Shown: positions 1-8,175 of the stretch, in pieces
Layout: every line of letters starts with the position of its first letter
How positions within the stretch are numbered: the stretch's first letter is position 1
Origin: Methylotenera sp.
GTDB lineage: Bacteria > Pseudomonadota > Gammaproteobacteria > Burkholderiales > Methylophilaceae
Length of the DNA stretch: 64,000 nucleotides
Reading direction: 5' to 3'
Assembly (NCBI GenBank): GCA_013141075.1
Contig: JABFRQ010000001.1
Span: forward strand, 478,554 to 542,553
Program-made: the position numbers and the translations under genes
The notes under the pieces: model-generated
Told to the model about the DNA's origin: nothing
The model's input: the letters and a program-made list of their open reading frames with translations, nothing else
The model's database searches: none

Positions 1-1311
1 AGAGCCTACTTGTTTTGAACCTTGCACCAGCACATCGTTACCAATCGCAACAATGCCTTTAAGCATATCAGCCATATTGCTGGCGATAGTAATTTCTTCT
101 ACTGGGTGAATAATTACGCCATTTTCAACCCAAAATCCTGCAGCACCGCGTGAATAATCACCCGTGACCATATTCAAGCCTCGGCCTAACAACTCTGTTA
201 CTAGTAAGCCTGTACTCATTTGTTTAAGCATGCCCGCAAAATCATGCTCGCCAGATTTTACAATTAAATTATGGTTTCCGCCCGCGTTGCCAGTGGTCTG
301 CAAGCCCAATTTACGTGCAGAATAACTGCCCAGTACATAACCTTGCAATACACCATCTTTCACTAGCTGGCGTGCGTTTGTGGCTACGCCTTCATTATCA
401 AACGGGCTGCTTGCTAAGCCTTTTTTAAGGTGCGGCTCTTCAAAAATATTCAATAATGGGCTAGCGATTTGCGTGCCTAAACTATCTAACAAAAATGAAG
501 ATTTACGATATAAACTGCCGCCAGAAATCGCGCCAATGAGCGATGAAATCAAGCCGCTGGCTAAGGCTGCTTCAAACAACACAGGCGCTTGGCAAGTTTT
601 AATTTTGCGCGAATTTAAACGGCGGATAGTGCGCTCACCTGCGATTTTTCCAATTTCCGCCGTGTTTTGTAAATCCGCCGCTGCACGTGCAGTGCTATAC
701 CAATAATCGCGCTGCATGCTATCGCCCGCCTCGGCAATTACCGAGCAACTCACACCATGCCGCGAGCTTGGGTAGCCGCCTGTAAAGCCGTGGCTATTGC
801 TGTATGCAAAATAACCTTCACTAGCTGAAACGCTTGCGCCTTCAGAGTTGGTAATGCGCGTATCTACCGCCAAAGCCGCCGCTTCACACGCTTTAGCAAT
901 TTCAATGGCTTCATCTACCGAAATATTCCACGGGTGATGCAAATCTAAATCTGAAATAGTTTTAGCCATTAAATTAGCATCTGCCAAGCCACAGAACTCA
1001 TCTTTTGCGGTGTATTTGGCAATATTACATGCTGCTAAAACCGTGTCTTTAAGCGCTTGTGGGCTTAAATCAGACGTGCTGGCATGGCCTTTTTGCTGCC
1101 CAAAATACACGGTGACCGACATGCCTTTATCGCGGTTATATTCAATAGTCTCAGTTTCACCAAGCCGTACAGAAACATTCTGCCCAATACTCAAGCTCAC
1201 CTCGGCCTCGGCCGCGCTTGCTCCGTTGGCCTTTGCTGTTTTAAGCACGTCTTCAGACATTTGCTTAATTGCATCAAAAGAGTAACTAAATTTTGAATCT
1301 GAATCTGTCAT
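1..1311 (-). CDS. pmbA: PmbA/TldE metalloprotease-family protein, 3' end cut by the window
   Basis: About 437 codons read on the minus strand from an ATG at 1311-1309 (MTDSDSKFSYSF) and remain open to the window edge, so roughly the last ten residues of a normal 445-450-residue PmbA are missing. The family partners TldD in proteolytic maturation of peptide antibiotics and antitoxins (CcdA, microcin B17 in E. coli). In the TldD/PmbA pair the metal-binding HExxxH is in TldD; PmbA lacks it, and I see none here. Recognisable are the N-terminal domain (SVRLGETETIEYNRDKG), the central SSRHGVSCSVIAE stretch and the C-terminal glycine-rich part (GLLVTELLGRG, TGDYSRGAAGFWVENG). It diverges from darP, the usual neighbour in beta- and gammaproteobacteria. 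Confidence 0.93.
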   Translation of the reverse strand, partial: MTDSDSKFSYSFDAIKQMSEDVLKTAKANGASAAEAEVSLSIGQNVSVRLGETETIEYNRDKGMSVTVYFGQQKGHASTSDLSPQALKDTVLAACNIAKYTAKDEFCGLADANLMAKTISDLDLHHPWNISVDEAIEIAKACEAAALAVDTRITNSEGASVSASEGYFAYSNSHGFTGGYPSSRHGVSCSVIAEAGDSMQRDYWYSTARAAADLQNTAEIGKIAGERTIRRLNSRKIKTCQAPVLFEAALASGLISSLIGAISGGSLYRKSSFLLDSLGTQIASPLLNIFEEPHLKKGLASSPFDNEGVATNARQLVKDGVLQGYVLGSYSARKLGLQTTGNAGGNHNLIVKSGEHDFAGMLKQMSTGLLVTELLGRGLNMVTGDYSRGAAGFWVENGVIIHPVEEITIASNMADMLKGIVAIGNDVLVQGSKQVGS

Positions 1312-1502
1312 TACAATTTATCTTTCATACACTAATAAATATTCAAAGGGTGCTTCTAATAATTCAAGTTTCTAAACTAGGCTAGGCGAGAGCAAAAAAT
1401 TAAGACGCGGCATATATTTGATATGTAAGGAATAATTTTTTGCAAACAACAACGCATAGTGACGAAAATTGAATTATTAGAAGTGCCCGAAACTAAGGCT
1501 GT

Positions 1503-1508
1503 TATAAT
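1503..1508 (+). promoter_or_regulatory. -10 element of darP; transcript possibly leaderless
   Basis: A perfect TATAAT sits only 8 nt upstream of the darP ATG at 1517, and no Shine-Dalgarno sequence lies between. Initiation 6-8 nt after the hexamer would start the mRNA at or next to the start codon. I find no strong -35 at 16-18 bp. Confidence 0.45.
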
Positions 1509-1516
1509 ACCGCAGT

Positions 1517-2128
1517 ATGAAACCGAAAAAGACAAACTCCGGCACTGATTTTAGTTTTGACGCGAATTTAGCCTCAAAATTAAATGCAGAAGAGCCCACC
1601 AGCAAAACGCAACTTAAGGCCGAGGCTGACGCACAGCAAGCCCTAGGGGTGCGCCTCACCGAGCTACCTAAAGATAAACTACTAAAATTAGACCTGCCCG
1701 AGGCCGTGCTCACAGCAGTGCTAGATTCTAAAAAAATTACTGCCAATGGCGCAATGCGCAGGCATAAGCAGTATTTAGGCAGATTGATGCGTGAAACCGA
1801 TAACGCGCCAATTTTAGAGCAACTCGCCCGCTGGGATGGCAAACATACCGCCGAAAATGCCTATTTTCACGGCCTAGAAAGCTGGCGTGACCGCATGATT
1901 GCAGATGCAAATGTATTGGCAGAGTATATTGCGCTTTATCCACTTACGGATATTCAGCAACTACGCACTTTGGTACGCAACGCACAAAAAGAACTCGCAG
2001 CTGGCAAGCCACCAAAAAGCAGCCGTGAGATTTTTAAATTACTTCGTGAAGTAACACAAGCTTCGCAAGATAATAGTAATGCGGATGCAACTTACTCGCC
2101 TACGGATGAACTAGACCAAAACGTTTAG
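1517..2128 (+). CDS. darP: Ribosome biogenesis factor DarP (YjgA, DUF615)
   Basis: This 203-residue protein matches the DUF615/YjgA family, now called DarP, which binds late 50S assembly intermediates in E. coli. The family core is clear: a run near residue 85 (MRRHKQYLGRLMR), followed by an alpha-helical domain with WRDRMIADANVLAEYI and IQQLRTLVRNAQKE. Length is slightly above the usual 170-190 because of a polar N-terminal extension and an acidic tail (DATYSPTDELDQNV). It is the divergent neighbour of pmbA, the commonest context of the family. The start is chosen from the ATG directly behind a TATAAT box. Confidence 0.92.
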   Translation: MKPKKTNSGTDFSFDANLASKLNAEEPTSKTQLKAEADAQQALGVRLTELPKDKLLKLDLPEAVLTAVLDSKKITANGAMRRHKQYLGRLMRETDNAPILEQLARWDGKHTAENAYFHGLESWRDRMIADANVLAEYIALYPLTDIQQLRTLVRNAQKELAAGKPPKSSREIFKLLREVTQASQDNSNADATYSPTDELDQNV

Positions 2129-2159
2129 CTCGGTTTCCAAACGCATTAGGATTTTTTAA

Positions 2160-3551
2160 ATGAAATTTTTGTTTGGTTTATTGGCTTTACTCACACCTTC
2201 AGTCGCTTTTTCTGCCGAACATAGCGCAATACTTGACCTCACAAGCCATTGGGTAGGCATCACATCCTTGGCTATATTTATTATTGCCTATTTATTTGTA
2301 ATGGCAGAAGAGTTCATTCACCTGCGTAAATCTAAACCTGTTGTTTTAGCCGCAGGCATTATTTGGGCGCTGATTGCTTGGTATTATCAATCGCATGATA
2401 TTCCGCATATGGTAGAAGCTGCATTTAGGCACAACTTACTTGAATACGCCGAATTACTTTTATTTCTACTTGTCGCCATGACTTACATTAACACGATGGA
2501 TGAGCGTCATGTATTTGAGGCCTTACGCACATGGTTAATACGTAAAGGTTTAGGCTATCGCGCTTTGTTTTGGACAACTGGTTTACTCGCATTTTTCATT
2601 TCCCCCATTGCCGACAACCTCACCACCGCATTGCTCATGGGCGCAGTGGTGTTAGCTGTAGGCGGTAGCAACAGAAAATTCGTATTGCTTGCGTGTATTA
2701 ACCTCGTAGTCGCGGCCAATGCTGGCGGTACATTTAGCCCGTTTGGTGATATTACTACGCTGATGGTATGGCAAAAAAATATTATCGCAAGTAATGGCGC
2801 AGTCACTTTTGGCACTTTTTTTAGCTTATTTTTACCCGCATTAGTTAATTGGCTAGTACCCGCTATTATCATGAGTTTTGCTGTGCCTAATGAAAAACCC
2901 AAAGGCAATAGCAATCAACTGCCTATGCGCCGTGGCGGCTTGGTGATTATTATTTTATTTTTAGTCACCATTGCCATGGCGGTGATGGCACACAGCGCAT
3001 TAGGCTTACCACCTGTGTTAGGCATGATGACAGGCTTAGCGCTATTGCAACTTTACGCATTTACACTCAAAAAAAGAGGCGAGCAAACGCACTTAGCTGG
3101 CAGCCCGATTCCATACGACATTTACAGCAAAGTCGCGCGTGCGGAGTGGGATACGCTTTTCTTCTTTTACGGCGTCATTATTTGCGTGGGCGGTTTAGGC
3201 TTTTTGGGCTACTTAACGTTGGTTTCACATACCATTTATGGCGGTTGGGGCGCAACCAACGCGAACATTGCCATTGGCATTATCTCTGCGGTGGTAGATA
3301 ACATTCCCGTGATGTTTGCCGTACTCAGCATGATGCCCGATATGTCTACTGGGCAATGGATGCTAGTCACTTTAACGGCAGGCGTTGGCGGCTCGTTACT
3401 CTCTATCGGCTCAGCTGCTGGTGTAGCTTTAATGGGGCAAGCGCATGGTAGCTACACCTTTTTTGGGCATTTAAAATGGACACCAGTGATTGCGCTGGGC
3501 TATGCGGCAAGTATTGCTACTCACATGTTTTTAAACCATGCGATGTTTTAA
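2160..3551 (+). CDS. nhaD: Sodium/proton antiporter NhaD
   Basis: This 463-residue integral membrane protein belongs to the NhaD branch of the ion transporter superfamily. It exports Na+/Li+ for H+ across the inner membrane and protects at alkaline pH. The first 19 residues look like a cleavable or re-entrant signal (MKFLFGLLALLTPSVAFSA), followed by about a dozen hydrophobic segments. Conserved NhaD motifs include FFISPIADNLTTALLMG and NAGGTFSPFGDITTLMVW, plus the mirrored C-terminal AVVDNIPVMFAVL, giving the paired half-helix aspartate/asparagine sites of the fold. It starts 31 bp after darP on the same strand and may be co-transcribed. Confidence 0.93.
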   Translation: MKFLFGLLALLTPSVAFSAEHSAILDLTSHWVGITSLAIFIIAYLFVMAEEFIHLRKSKPVVLAAGIIWALIAWYYQSHDIPHMVEAAFRHNLLEYAELLLFLLVAMTYINTMDERHVFEALRTWLIRKGLGYRALFWTTGLLAFFISPIADNLTTALLMGAVVLAVGGSNRKFVLLACINLVVAANAGGTFSPFGDITTLMVWQKNIIASNGAVTFGTFFSLFLPALVNWLVPAIIMSFAVPNEKPKGNSNQLPMRRGGLVIIILFLVTIAMAVMAHSALGLPPVLGMMTGLALLQLYAFTLKKRGEQTHLAGSPIPYDIYSKVARAEWDTLFFFYGVIICVGGLGFLGYLTLVSHTIYGGWGATNANIAIGIISAVVDNIPVMFAVLSMMPDMSTGQWMLVTLTAGVGGSLLSIGSAAGVALMGQAHGSYTFFGHLKWTPVIALGYAASIATHMFLNHAMF

Positions 3552-3578
3552 GGGCAATGTTTTACAGCGGTAGCCATT

Positions 3579-3690
3579 CTGTAAAAATCGGCCTAGTTTC
3601 CATCTGCGACCGCACTAGCCAAGGCTTGTATAAAGACAACAACACCCCCCAATCTGAGAGAGTAGCTTAACAGCGTCATCATCAATACTT
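3579..3690 (+). pseudogene. Decayed partial copy of the mog 5' end
   Basis: The stretch right after nhaD encodes VKIGLVSICDRTSQGLYKD, which aligns with residues 7-25 of the intact Mog at 4594 (IKIGLVSISDRASQGVYED). Nucleotide similarity continues past a C6 run in another frame (LRE-stop-LNSVII versus LREWLNSAII), so the copy has a one-base shift and a TGG to TAG change. Similarity fades near 3690, just before the end of the PDZ gene. It has no start of its own and cannot make a working enzyme. Confidence 0.75.
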
Positions 3691-3703
3691 ACTCGAAAAA
3701 TAG

Positions 3704-4531
3704 CTATTTTCTTACGTTTAGCGCCACCGTAGTTTTCACCACTTCATTACCGCGCTGCACCTCAACTGGCACTGTTTGCCCTGCATAGCGCTTTACTGCG
3801 GCAAATAAATCATCGGGGGTTTCTAGCACTTGCTCACCTATTTTAAGTAAGTTATCGCCTTTTACAATACGGGCTTGTGCGGCGGGTGATTCTTTAATAA
3901 CGGCAATAATGGTTAAGCCTTTCACCTCTTCAGCCAGCGCAACGCCATTACTTGTTGCAGGAATCAGCTTAATAATATGCACGCCGAGTAATGGTGTAGG
4001 CAACTTTGCCCAATAAGTAGCGTAATGAATGGTTTGCGGAGTTTGTACCGCGCTTTTGTTGGCGTCATCAGCGGCTTTTTCACCTGCTTTATCACCATCT
4101 AATCTTACAATATTGGTTTTAATGGGCGTATTTTTGTTGTATACCAGCACTGTATCGGCCCTCAAGTCTTTGCCATGTTGCAGTGCTAAGTCATCTGCAA
4201 CACTGGTAGAGATAAATGTAGACGAACCCATCATGTCATAGCCATTTTCTAGCATACGCGTGTTGTCTTCTTCTTGATTTTTGCGACGTTCTAATTGAGT
4301 TTCAGGGCTTGAGCTGAGTGATTGTAGCTGGCTACCATTTTGTGCCACATATTTTTCGGCATATAAATTCGCCTGTGTAGCGGCATTTTCAGCTGAATGC
4401 GCTTGGCTAGTAAAGAATGCTGCTGCCAACCCCAGCAAGCTTAATAACATAAAACTGCTGGTCATTACTGGCTTTTTCGCCGTGACTTGCAAGGAAGGCT
4501 GATGGTTTAATTGGTAAATATTTTTCGGCAT
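3704..4531 (-). CDS. Secreted PDZ-domain protein of unknown function
   Basis: This 275-residue protein has a signal peptide whose hydrophobic core follows a longer n-region (SSFMLLSLLGLAAAFF, with likely cleavage after SQAHS near residue 46). The middle is polar and low in recognisable motifs. The last 80 residues form a PDZ-like domain (GLTIIAVIKESPAAQARIVKGD and LLKIGEQVLETPDDLFAAV), as in the C-terminal parts of DegP/GspC-type proteins. No protease triad is present. An AAAGGA ribosome site 6 nt before the ATG supports the chosen start, so the 22-residue pre-signal extension is probably real. It lies between the mog relic and mog on the opposite strand. Its function is not recognised; a periplasmic scaffold or sensor is possible. 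Confidence 0.75.
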   Translation of the reverse strand: MPKNIYQLNHQPSLQVTAKKPVMTSSFMLLSLLGLAAAFFTSQAHSAENAATQANLYAEKYVAQNGSQLQSLSSSPETQLERRKNQEEDNTRMLENGYDMMGSSTFISTSVADDLALQHGKDLRADTVLVYNKNTPIKTNIVRLDGDKAGEKAADDANKSAVQTPQTIHYATYWAKLPTPLLGVHIIKLIPATSNGVALAEEVKGLTIIAVIKESPAAQARIVKGDNLLKIGEQVLETPDDLFAAVKRYAGQTVPVEVQRGNEVVKTTVALNVRK

Positions 4532-4593
4532 AAAAAGTCCTTTATTATGGGTAATGTTATGATTGCGCCTTAAGCATTACTAATGACACAAGA

Positions 4594-5184
4594 ATGACAA
4601 AAGAATTCATTAAAATTGGTTTAGTTTCAATTAGTGACCGCGCCAGCCAAGGCGTATATGAAGATAAAGGTATTCCAAGCCTGCGCGAATGGCTTAACAG
4701 CGCCATTATCACGCCCATTCAATTTGAAACGCACCTCATTGCAGATGAGCAAGACGAGATTGAAGCCACGCTAAAAGATTTAGTAGATGCACAAGGCTGC
4801 CATTTAATACTCACCACAGGCGGCACAGGGCCAGCGTTGCGCGATGTTACGCCTGAAGCCACACTAGCTGTGGCAGACAAAACCATGCCAGGTTTCGGTG
4901 AGCAAATGCGGCAAATAAGTTTAAACTTTGTGCCTACTGCAATTTTGTCGCGCCAAGTGGCGGTTATCCGCAAACAATGCTTAATTATCAATTTACCAGG
5001 TCAGCCAAAAGCCATTGCGCAAACTTTAGAAGGCTTAAAAGATGCCACTGGCGCGCAGCAAGTGCATGGCATATTTGCCGCAGTGCCTTATTGTTTAGAT
5101 TTATTAGCCACGCCAGAAAAACCGATGCCTTACATTGAGACCAACGAAGCCATTGTTAAAGCATTCAGACCTAAAAATCGTTAA
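4594..5184 (+). CDS. mog: Molybdopterin adenylyltransferase Mog
   Basis: This 196-residue cytosolic enzyme activates molybdopterin by adenylation before molybdate insertion. The MoCF fold signature TTGGTG is at residues 74-79, followed by RDVTPEAT and NLPGQPKAI, all typical of Mog/MogA. Length fits the family (about 195). The gene diverges from the PDZ gene, and its 5' end is duplicated as a relic 1 kb upstream. Downstream come a VanZ-like gene and thiL on the same strand at short spacing, so a small operon is plausible, without an obvious functional link. Confidence 0.93.
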   Translation: MTKEFIKIGLVSISDRASQGVYEDKGIPSLREWLNSAIITPIQFETHLIADEQDEIEATLKDLVDAQGCHLILTTGGTGPALRDVTPEATLAVADKTMPGFGEQMRQISLNFVPTAILSRQVAVIRKQCLIINLPGQPKAIAQTLEGLKDATGAQQVHGIFAAVPYCLDLLATPEKPMPYIETNEAIVKAFRPKNR

Positions 5185-5201
5185 ACCCTATATAAGTAAT
5201 T

Positions 5202-5570
5202 ATGCATAAACTAGTTCAACTAATTCTACGCGCGATGCCCACACTTTTTTGGGTGGCGATGTTGGTCGTCACCTATTTGCTGCTTGCTAACTTAGCGCCG
5301 CCGAACATCAAGGTGGAATATGTTGATAAATTAGAACACGCCTTTGTTTTTATGGGACTAACATGCATGGCCTTAATTGCTTGGCCGCAACGAAAACGCC
5401 TTGTTTTTATTGGCTTGACGATATTTGGTGGGGCGATGGAGCTTGCGCAACAAGCTTTTGCTTCGTATAGGCAAGCCACATGGGGCGACTGGGCAGCAGA
5501 TATTGCCGGTATTTTAATTGCGCTTATTATTTATATTATCGTAATGAAACAGCGCTCAAAGCTTGATTAA
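5202..5570 (+). CDS. VanZ-like membrane protein
   Basis: This 122-residue protein has four hydrophobic segments and the VanZ-like pattern: DKLEHAFVFMGLTCMAL (a helix with an acidic-His face), then GAMELAQQAF and the cytoplasmic RQATWGDWAADIAGILI. Small proteins of this kind are common in Proteobacteria and of unknown function; the name comes from the teicoplanin-resistance protein VanZ and implies no antibiotic role here. It is 17 bp from mog and 15 bp from thiL, in the same direction. Confidence 0.85.
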   Translation: MHKLVQLILRAMPTLFWVAMLVVTYLLLANLAPPNIKVEYVDKLEHAFVFMGLTCMALIAWPQRKRLVFIGLTIFGGAMELAQQAFASYRQATWGDWAADIAGILIALIIYIIVMKQRSKLD

Positions 5571-5585
5571 ATTTTTGCAAACTTT

Positions 5586-6539
5586 ATGACGCCAGAATTT
5601 AATCTCATTAAAAATCACTTTACTCGCCCCACACGCCACACCAACTTAGGCGTGGGCGATGATGCAGCTTTAATTTCCATTTCAAATGGCATGGAGCTAG
5701 CAATTTCGGCAGATATGCTGGTAGCGGGCACTCACTTTTTTGCGGATTGCGATGCGCAACAATTAGGCTGGAAATCGCTCGCCGTAAACATTTCGGACAT
5801 GGCCGCAATGGGCGCAAATGCTAAATGGGCAACATTGGCAATTGCTTTGCCTGAAGTCAACGAACCATGGCTTGCTGAATTTTCACGCGGCTTTTTTGCC
5901 TGTGCAGATGCGTTTAATGTGGATTTAATCGGCGGCGACACCACGCGCGGGCCACTGACCATTAGCGTGCAAATCATGGGTGAAGTGCCAATTGGCCAAG
6001 CCATTAAACGTAGCGGTGCACAGCTTGGCGATGATATTTGGGTGTCTGGCAAACTAGGCAGCGCAGCGCTTGGCTTAGCGCACTTGCAAGGCAAAATAGA
6101 GCTTGAAAACGATGCTCTGCGAGCCAGCATTCATGCGCTTCACAGCCCTGCTCCACGAGCCACGCTGGGATTGGCTCTCAGAGGCATTGCCACAAGCTGC
6201 ATTGATATTTCTGATGGATTATTAGCTGATTTAGGCCACGTTCTAAAAGCCTCAAACTTAGGCGCAACGCTGGATTTAGAAAAAATACCGTGTATAGATT
6301 TACTAAAAAACAGTTTAGAAAATCCACAATTTCAGGCTTTTATTTTGGCTGGTGGCGATGATTATGAATTATGTTTTACCGCGCCAACTTCAAAACGTGA
6401 AACGATAAATCTACTAAGTAAGCAACTGAACATACCAATTACATGCATCGCCAGCACCCGCATGGATACTGGCTTGCAGGCCTGTTATAAAAACAATAAA
6501 ATTACGCTTTTAAAGCCAGGCTTTGATCATTTTGCGTAA
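5586..6539 (+). CDS. thiL: Thiamine-monophosphate kinase ThiL
   Basis: This 317-residue enzyme makes thiamine diphosphate from thiamine monophosphate and ATP, the last step of B1 cofactor synthesis. The PurM/ThiL fold markers are present: GVGDDAA at residues 22-28, SADMLVAGTHF at 41-51, NISDMAAMGA near 68-77, GGDTTRGP near 118 and the late CIDISDGLLADLGH. The length is normal. It is followed after 35 bp by pgpA and then cinA, a gene order frequent in beta- and gammaproteobacteria. Confidence 0.95.
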   Translation: MTPEFNLIKNHFTRPTRHTNLGVGDDAALISISNGMELAISADMLVAGTHFFADCDAQQLGWKSLAVNISDMAAMGANAKWATLAIALPEVNEPWLAEFSRGFFACADAFNVDLIGGDTTRGPLTISVQIMGEVPIGQAIKRSGAQLGDDIWVSGKLGSAALGLAHLQGKIELENDALRASIHALHSPAPRATLGLALRGIATSCIDISDGLLADLGHVLKASNLGATLDLEKIPCIDLLKNSLENPQFQAFILAGGDDYELCFTAPTSKRETINLLSKQLNIPITCIASTRMDTGLQACYKNNKITLLKPGFDHFA

Positions 6540-6574
6540 ACTTTCTCCCACCATCATTCTTTATTAAAATCACT

Positions 6575-7066
6575 TTGATTACTCAACCCAACTTCAAATT
6601 TTTAATCGCCCACCCTGCTCACTTTTTTGGTCTAGGGTTTGGCAGCGGGCTAGCGCCAAAGGCGCCTGGAACATTTGGCACTTTGGTTGGTTTTCCGCTG
6701 TTTTGGTTAATTGCACATTATTCATTTAGCACGCAGCTAATTATCATTGCGGCACTATTTATCATCGGCATTTATATTTGCGATATTACGGGCAAGGCAC
6801 TAGGCGTGTCCGACCACGGCGGCATTGTATGGGATGAAATTGTCGCAATGATGTTGGTGCTGGCGTTCACACCACTCGACTGGATATTGTGGCCAGCAGC
6901 ATTTTTGTTATTTAGATTATTTGATATTTGGAAGCCATTTCCTATCAGCTATTTTGATGCAAAACTCAAAAATGGCTTTGGTGTGATGTTTGACGATTTG
7001 CTCGCCGCCATATTTGCTATCGCCTGCCTATTACCACTAGAAGCATGGATCATCTCTCAGCGTTAG
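6575..7066 (+). CDS. pgpA: Phosphatidylglycerophosphatase A
   Basis: This 163-residue inner-membrane phosphatase dephosphorylates phosphatidylglycerol phosphate to phosphatidylglycerol. PgpA motifs are visible: PKAPGTFGTL at 28-37, DHGGIVWDE at 80-88 (acidic metal site) and DIWKPFPISYFD. There are four hydrophobic segments. The start is a TTG at 6575, chosen because it begins the conserved N-terminal region and no ATG fits; initiation is therefore probably weak. The 3' end overlaps the cinA start by 22 bp, suggesting translational coupling. Confidence 0.93.
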   Translation: MITQPNFKFLIAHPAHFFGLGFGSGLAPKAPGTFGTLVGFPLFWLIAHYSFSTQLIIIAALFIIGIYICDITGKALGVSDHGGIVWDEIVAMMLVLAFTPLDWILWPAAFLLFRLFDIWKPFPISYFDAKLKNGFGVMFDDLLAAIFAIACLLPLEAWIISQR

Positions 7067-7554
7067 CCGAAGGACTAGGCGCAGCCCTTAAGGCACGTGG
7101 TTATATGCTAGCCTTAGCAGAGTCTTGCACGGGCGGCATGGTGGCAGAAGCCGTGACTAGCGTGGCGGGTAGCTCGGCTTGGTTTGACCGTGGATTTGTG
7201 ACCTATAGCAATGCCGCAAAAATTGAAATGCTGGGTGTATCGCCGCAAACACTAGAAAAATTTGGTGCGGTGAGCGAAGAAGTTGCCGCTGAAATGGCTT
7301 CAGGTTGCTTAAAATCAGATGCGCTTAAAAATAGTCATGCGCAAATCGCTGGCAGCATTACAGGGATCGCTGGGCCCGATGGTGGCACAACAGAAAAACC
7401 CGTCGGCACGGTATGTTTTGCTTGGGCGAAATTGAACATGCCAACATTAACGACGACTCAAACATTTGCGGGAAACCGCCAAGAAATCCGTCAACAAGCC
7501 ACGGCCTTTATGTTGGCAAGGCTTATTGACAGATTAAATGACTTGAAAATCTAA
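7045..7554 (+). CDS. pncC: Nicotinamide-nucleotide amidohydrolase (CinA C-terminal domain, PncC)
   Basis: This 169-residue stand-alone CinA C-terminal domain hydrolyses NMN to nicotinate mononucleotide and ammonia in pyridine nucleotide recycling. The family signature LALAESCTGG is at residues 22-31, followed by VAGSSAWFDRGFVTYSN and the GSITGIAGPDGGT loop. It lacks the N-terminal MoCF-like domain of full CinA, as is usual for the proteobacterial YgaD/PncC type. The gene starts inside pgpA (22-bp overlap) and ends just before a convergent small gene. Confidence 0.93.
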   Translation: MDHLSALAEGLGAALKARGYMLALAESCTGGMVAEAVTSVAGSSAWFDRGFVTYSNAAKIEMLGVSPQTLEKFGAVSEEVAAEMASGCLKSDALKNSHAQIAGSITGIAGPDGGTTEKPVGTVCFAWAKLNMPTLTTTQTFAGNRQEIRQQATAFMLARLIDRLNDLKI

Positions 7555-7569
7555 ATCTTTTTAGTGCAA

Positions 7570-7968
7570 TTAGTGCCTGTCGCCATGGTCACGACCATGT
7601 CCGCCACGGCCTTCATTACCGCGTCCCCAGCCATTATTCCCACGATTTTCGTGTCCCCAGCCGCCGTGATGTCCGCGGTTATATCCGCTATTATATCCAC
7701 GGTGACCGCCATAATTTTGGTAACCAAATGAAATCACCGCTGGCGCAGCGTAATAAGCGCGCGGCGCAGGTCTGTAATACACTGGTTCGCTATAATAAAT
7801 GGGCTGGCTGTAATAAACCGTAGGCGGTGGCGCGTAGCCGTAGCCACCCACATTAATGCCTAAACTAAATGAATCGCGAGCATAAGCGCTAGAGGCTGAT
7901 GCGGCAACAATGGCCAATGCTGCAACTGTTGAACTTAAAATCTTCATAGAAATTTTCATGGTTTTCAT
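7570..7968 (-). CDS. Small secreted Tyr/Pro- and Gly/His-rich protein
   Basis: A 132-residue protein with a clear signal peptide (KILSSTVAALAIVAASASSAYA, cleavage near residue 30). The mature part has two low-complexity halves: a Tyr/Pro region of repeated PVYY/PIYY units (residues about 46-75) and a Gly/His/Asn/Arg-rich tail (GHHGGWGHENRGNNGWG). The His-rich tail could bind metal, but that is inference. Similar short PXPV/YY-repeat secreted proteins are common in Betaproteobacteria and lack a known role. It converges with pncC, 15 bp apart. Confidence 0.7.
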   Translation of the reverse strand: MKTMKISMKILSSTVAALAIVAASASSAYARDSFSLGINVGGYGYAPPPTVYYSQPIYYSEPVYYRPAPRAYYAAPAVISFGYQNYGGHRGYNSGYNRGHHGGWGHENRGNNGWGRGNEGRGGHGRDHGDRH

Positions 7969-8107
7969 CCTTGTAAAAAAATTATCCCCTGCTTCAAAAA
8001 CGCACTAACTTCATTATGGTTGACAGCCTAATACCACGGCTTTGCCAAGCTAATTATTCTCAACAATTTAATCTAAACATAAACCAATAAGCACCTTACG
8101 TTAAACC

Positions 8108-8137
8108 TTGATTTATGGAATAATTACACGCTTATAA
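8108..8137 (+). promoter_or_regulatory. Candidate recA promoter
   Basis: TTGATT at 8108-8113 and TTATAA at 8132-8137 are 18 bp apart and about 40 bp upstream of the recA start. I looked for a LexA box (CTGT-N8-ACAG type) across 7969-8175 and did not see one. Confidence 0.4.
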
Positions 8138-8175
8138 AAGTAGTAAAATTTCTGAAAATACAAAGGCAAATCAGC

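Noticed and set aside
380-1296. Plus-strand frames at the left end
   Set aside because: They lie opposite pmbA, whose minus-strand translation is clearly conserved.
3476-3670. A separate 64-residue gene overlapping the nhaD end
   Set aside because: Its first part is an out-of-frame reading of nhaD and its last part is the mog relic.
7969-8175. LexA (SOS) box upstream of recA
   Set aside because: No CTGT-N8-ACAG-like palindrome found by eye; control may be different in this organism.
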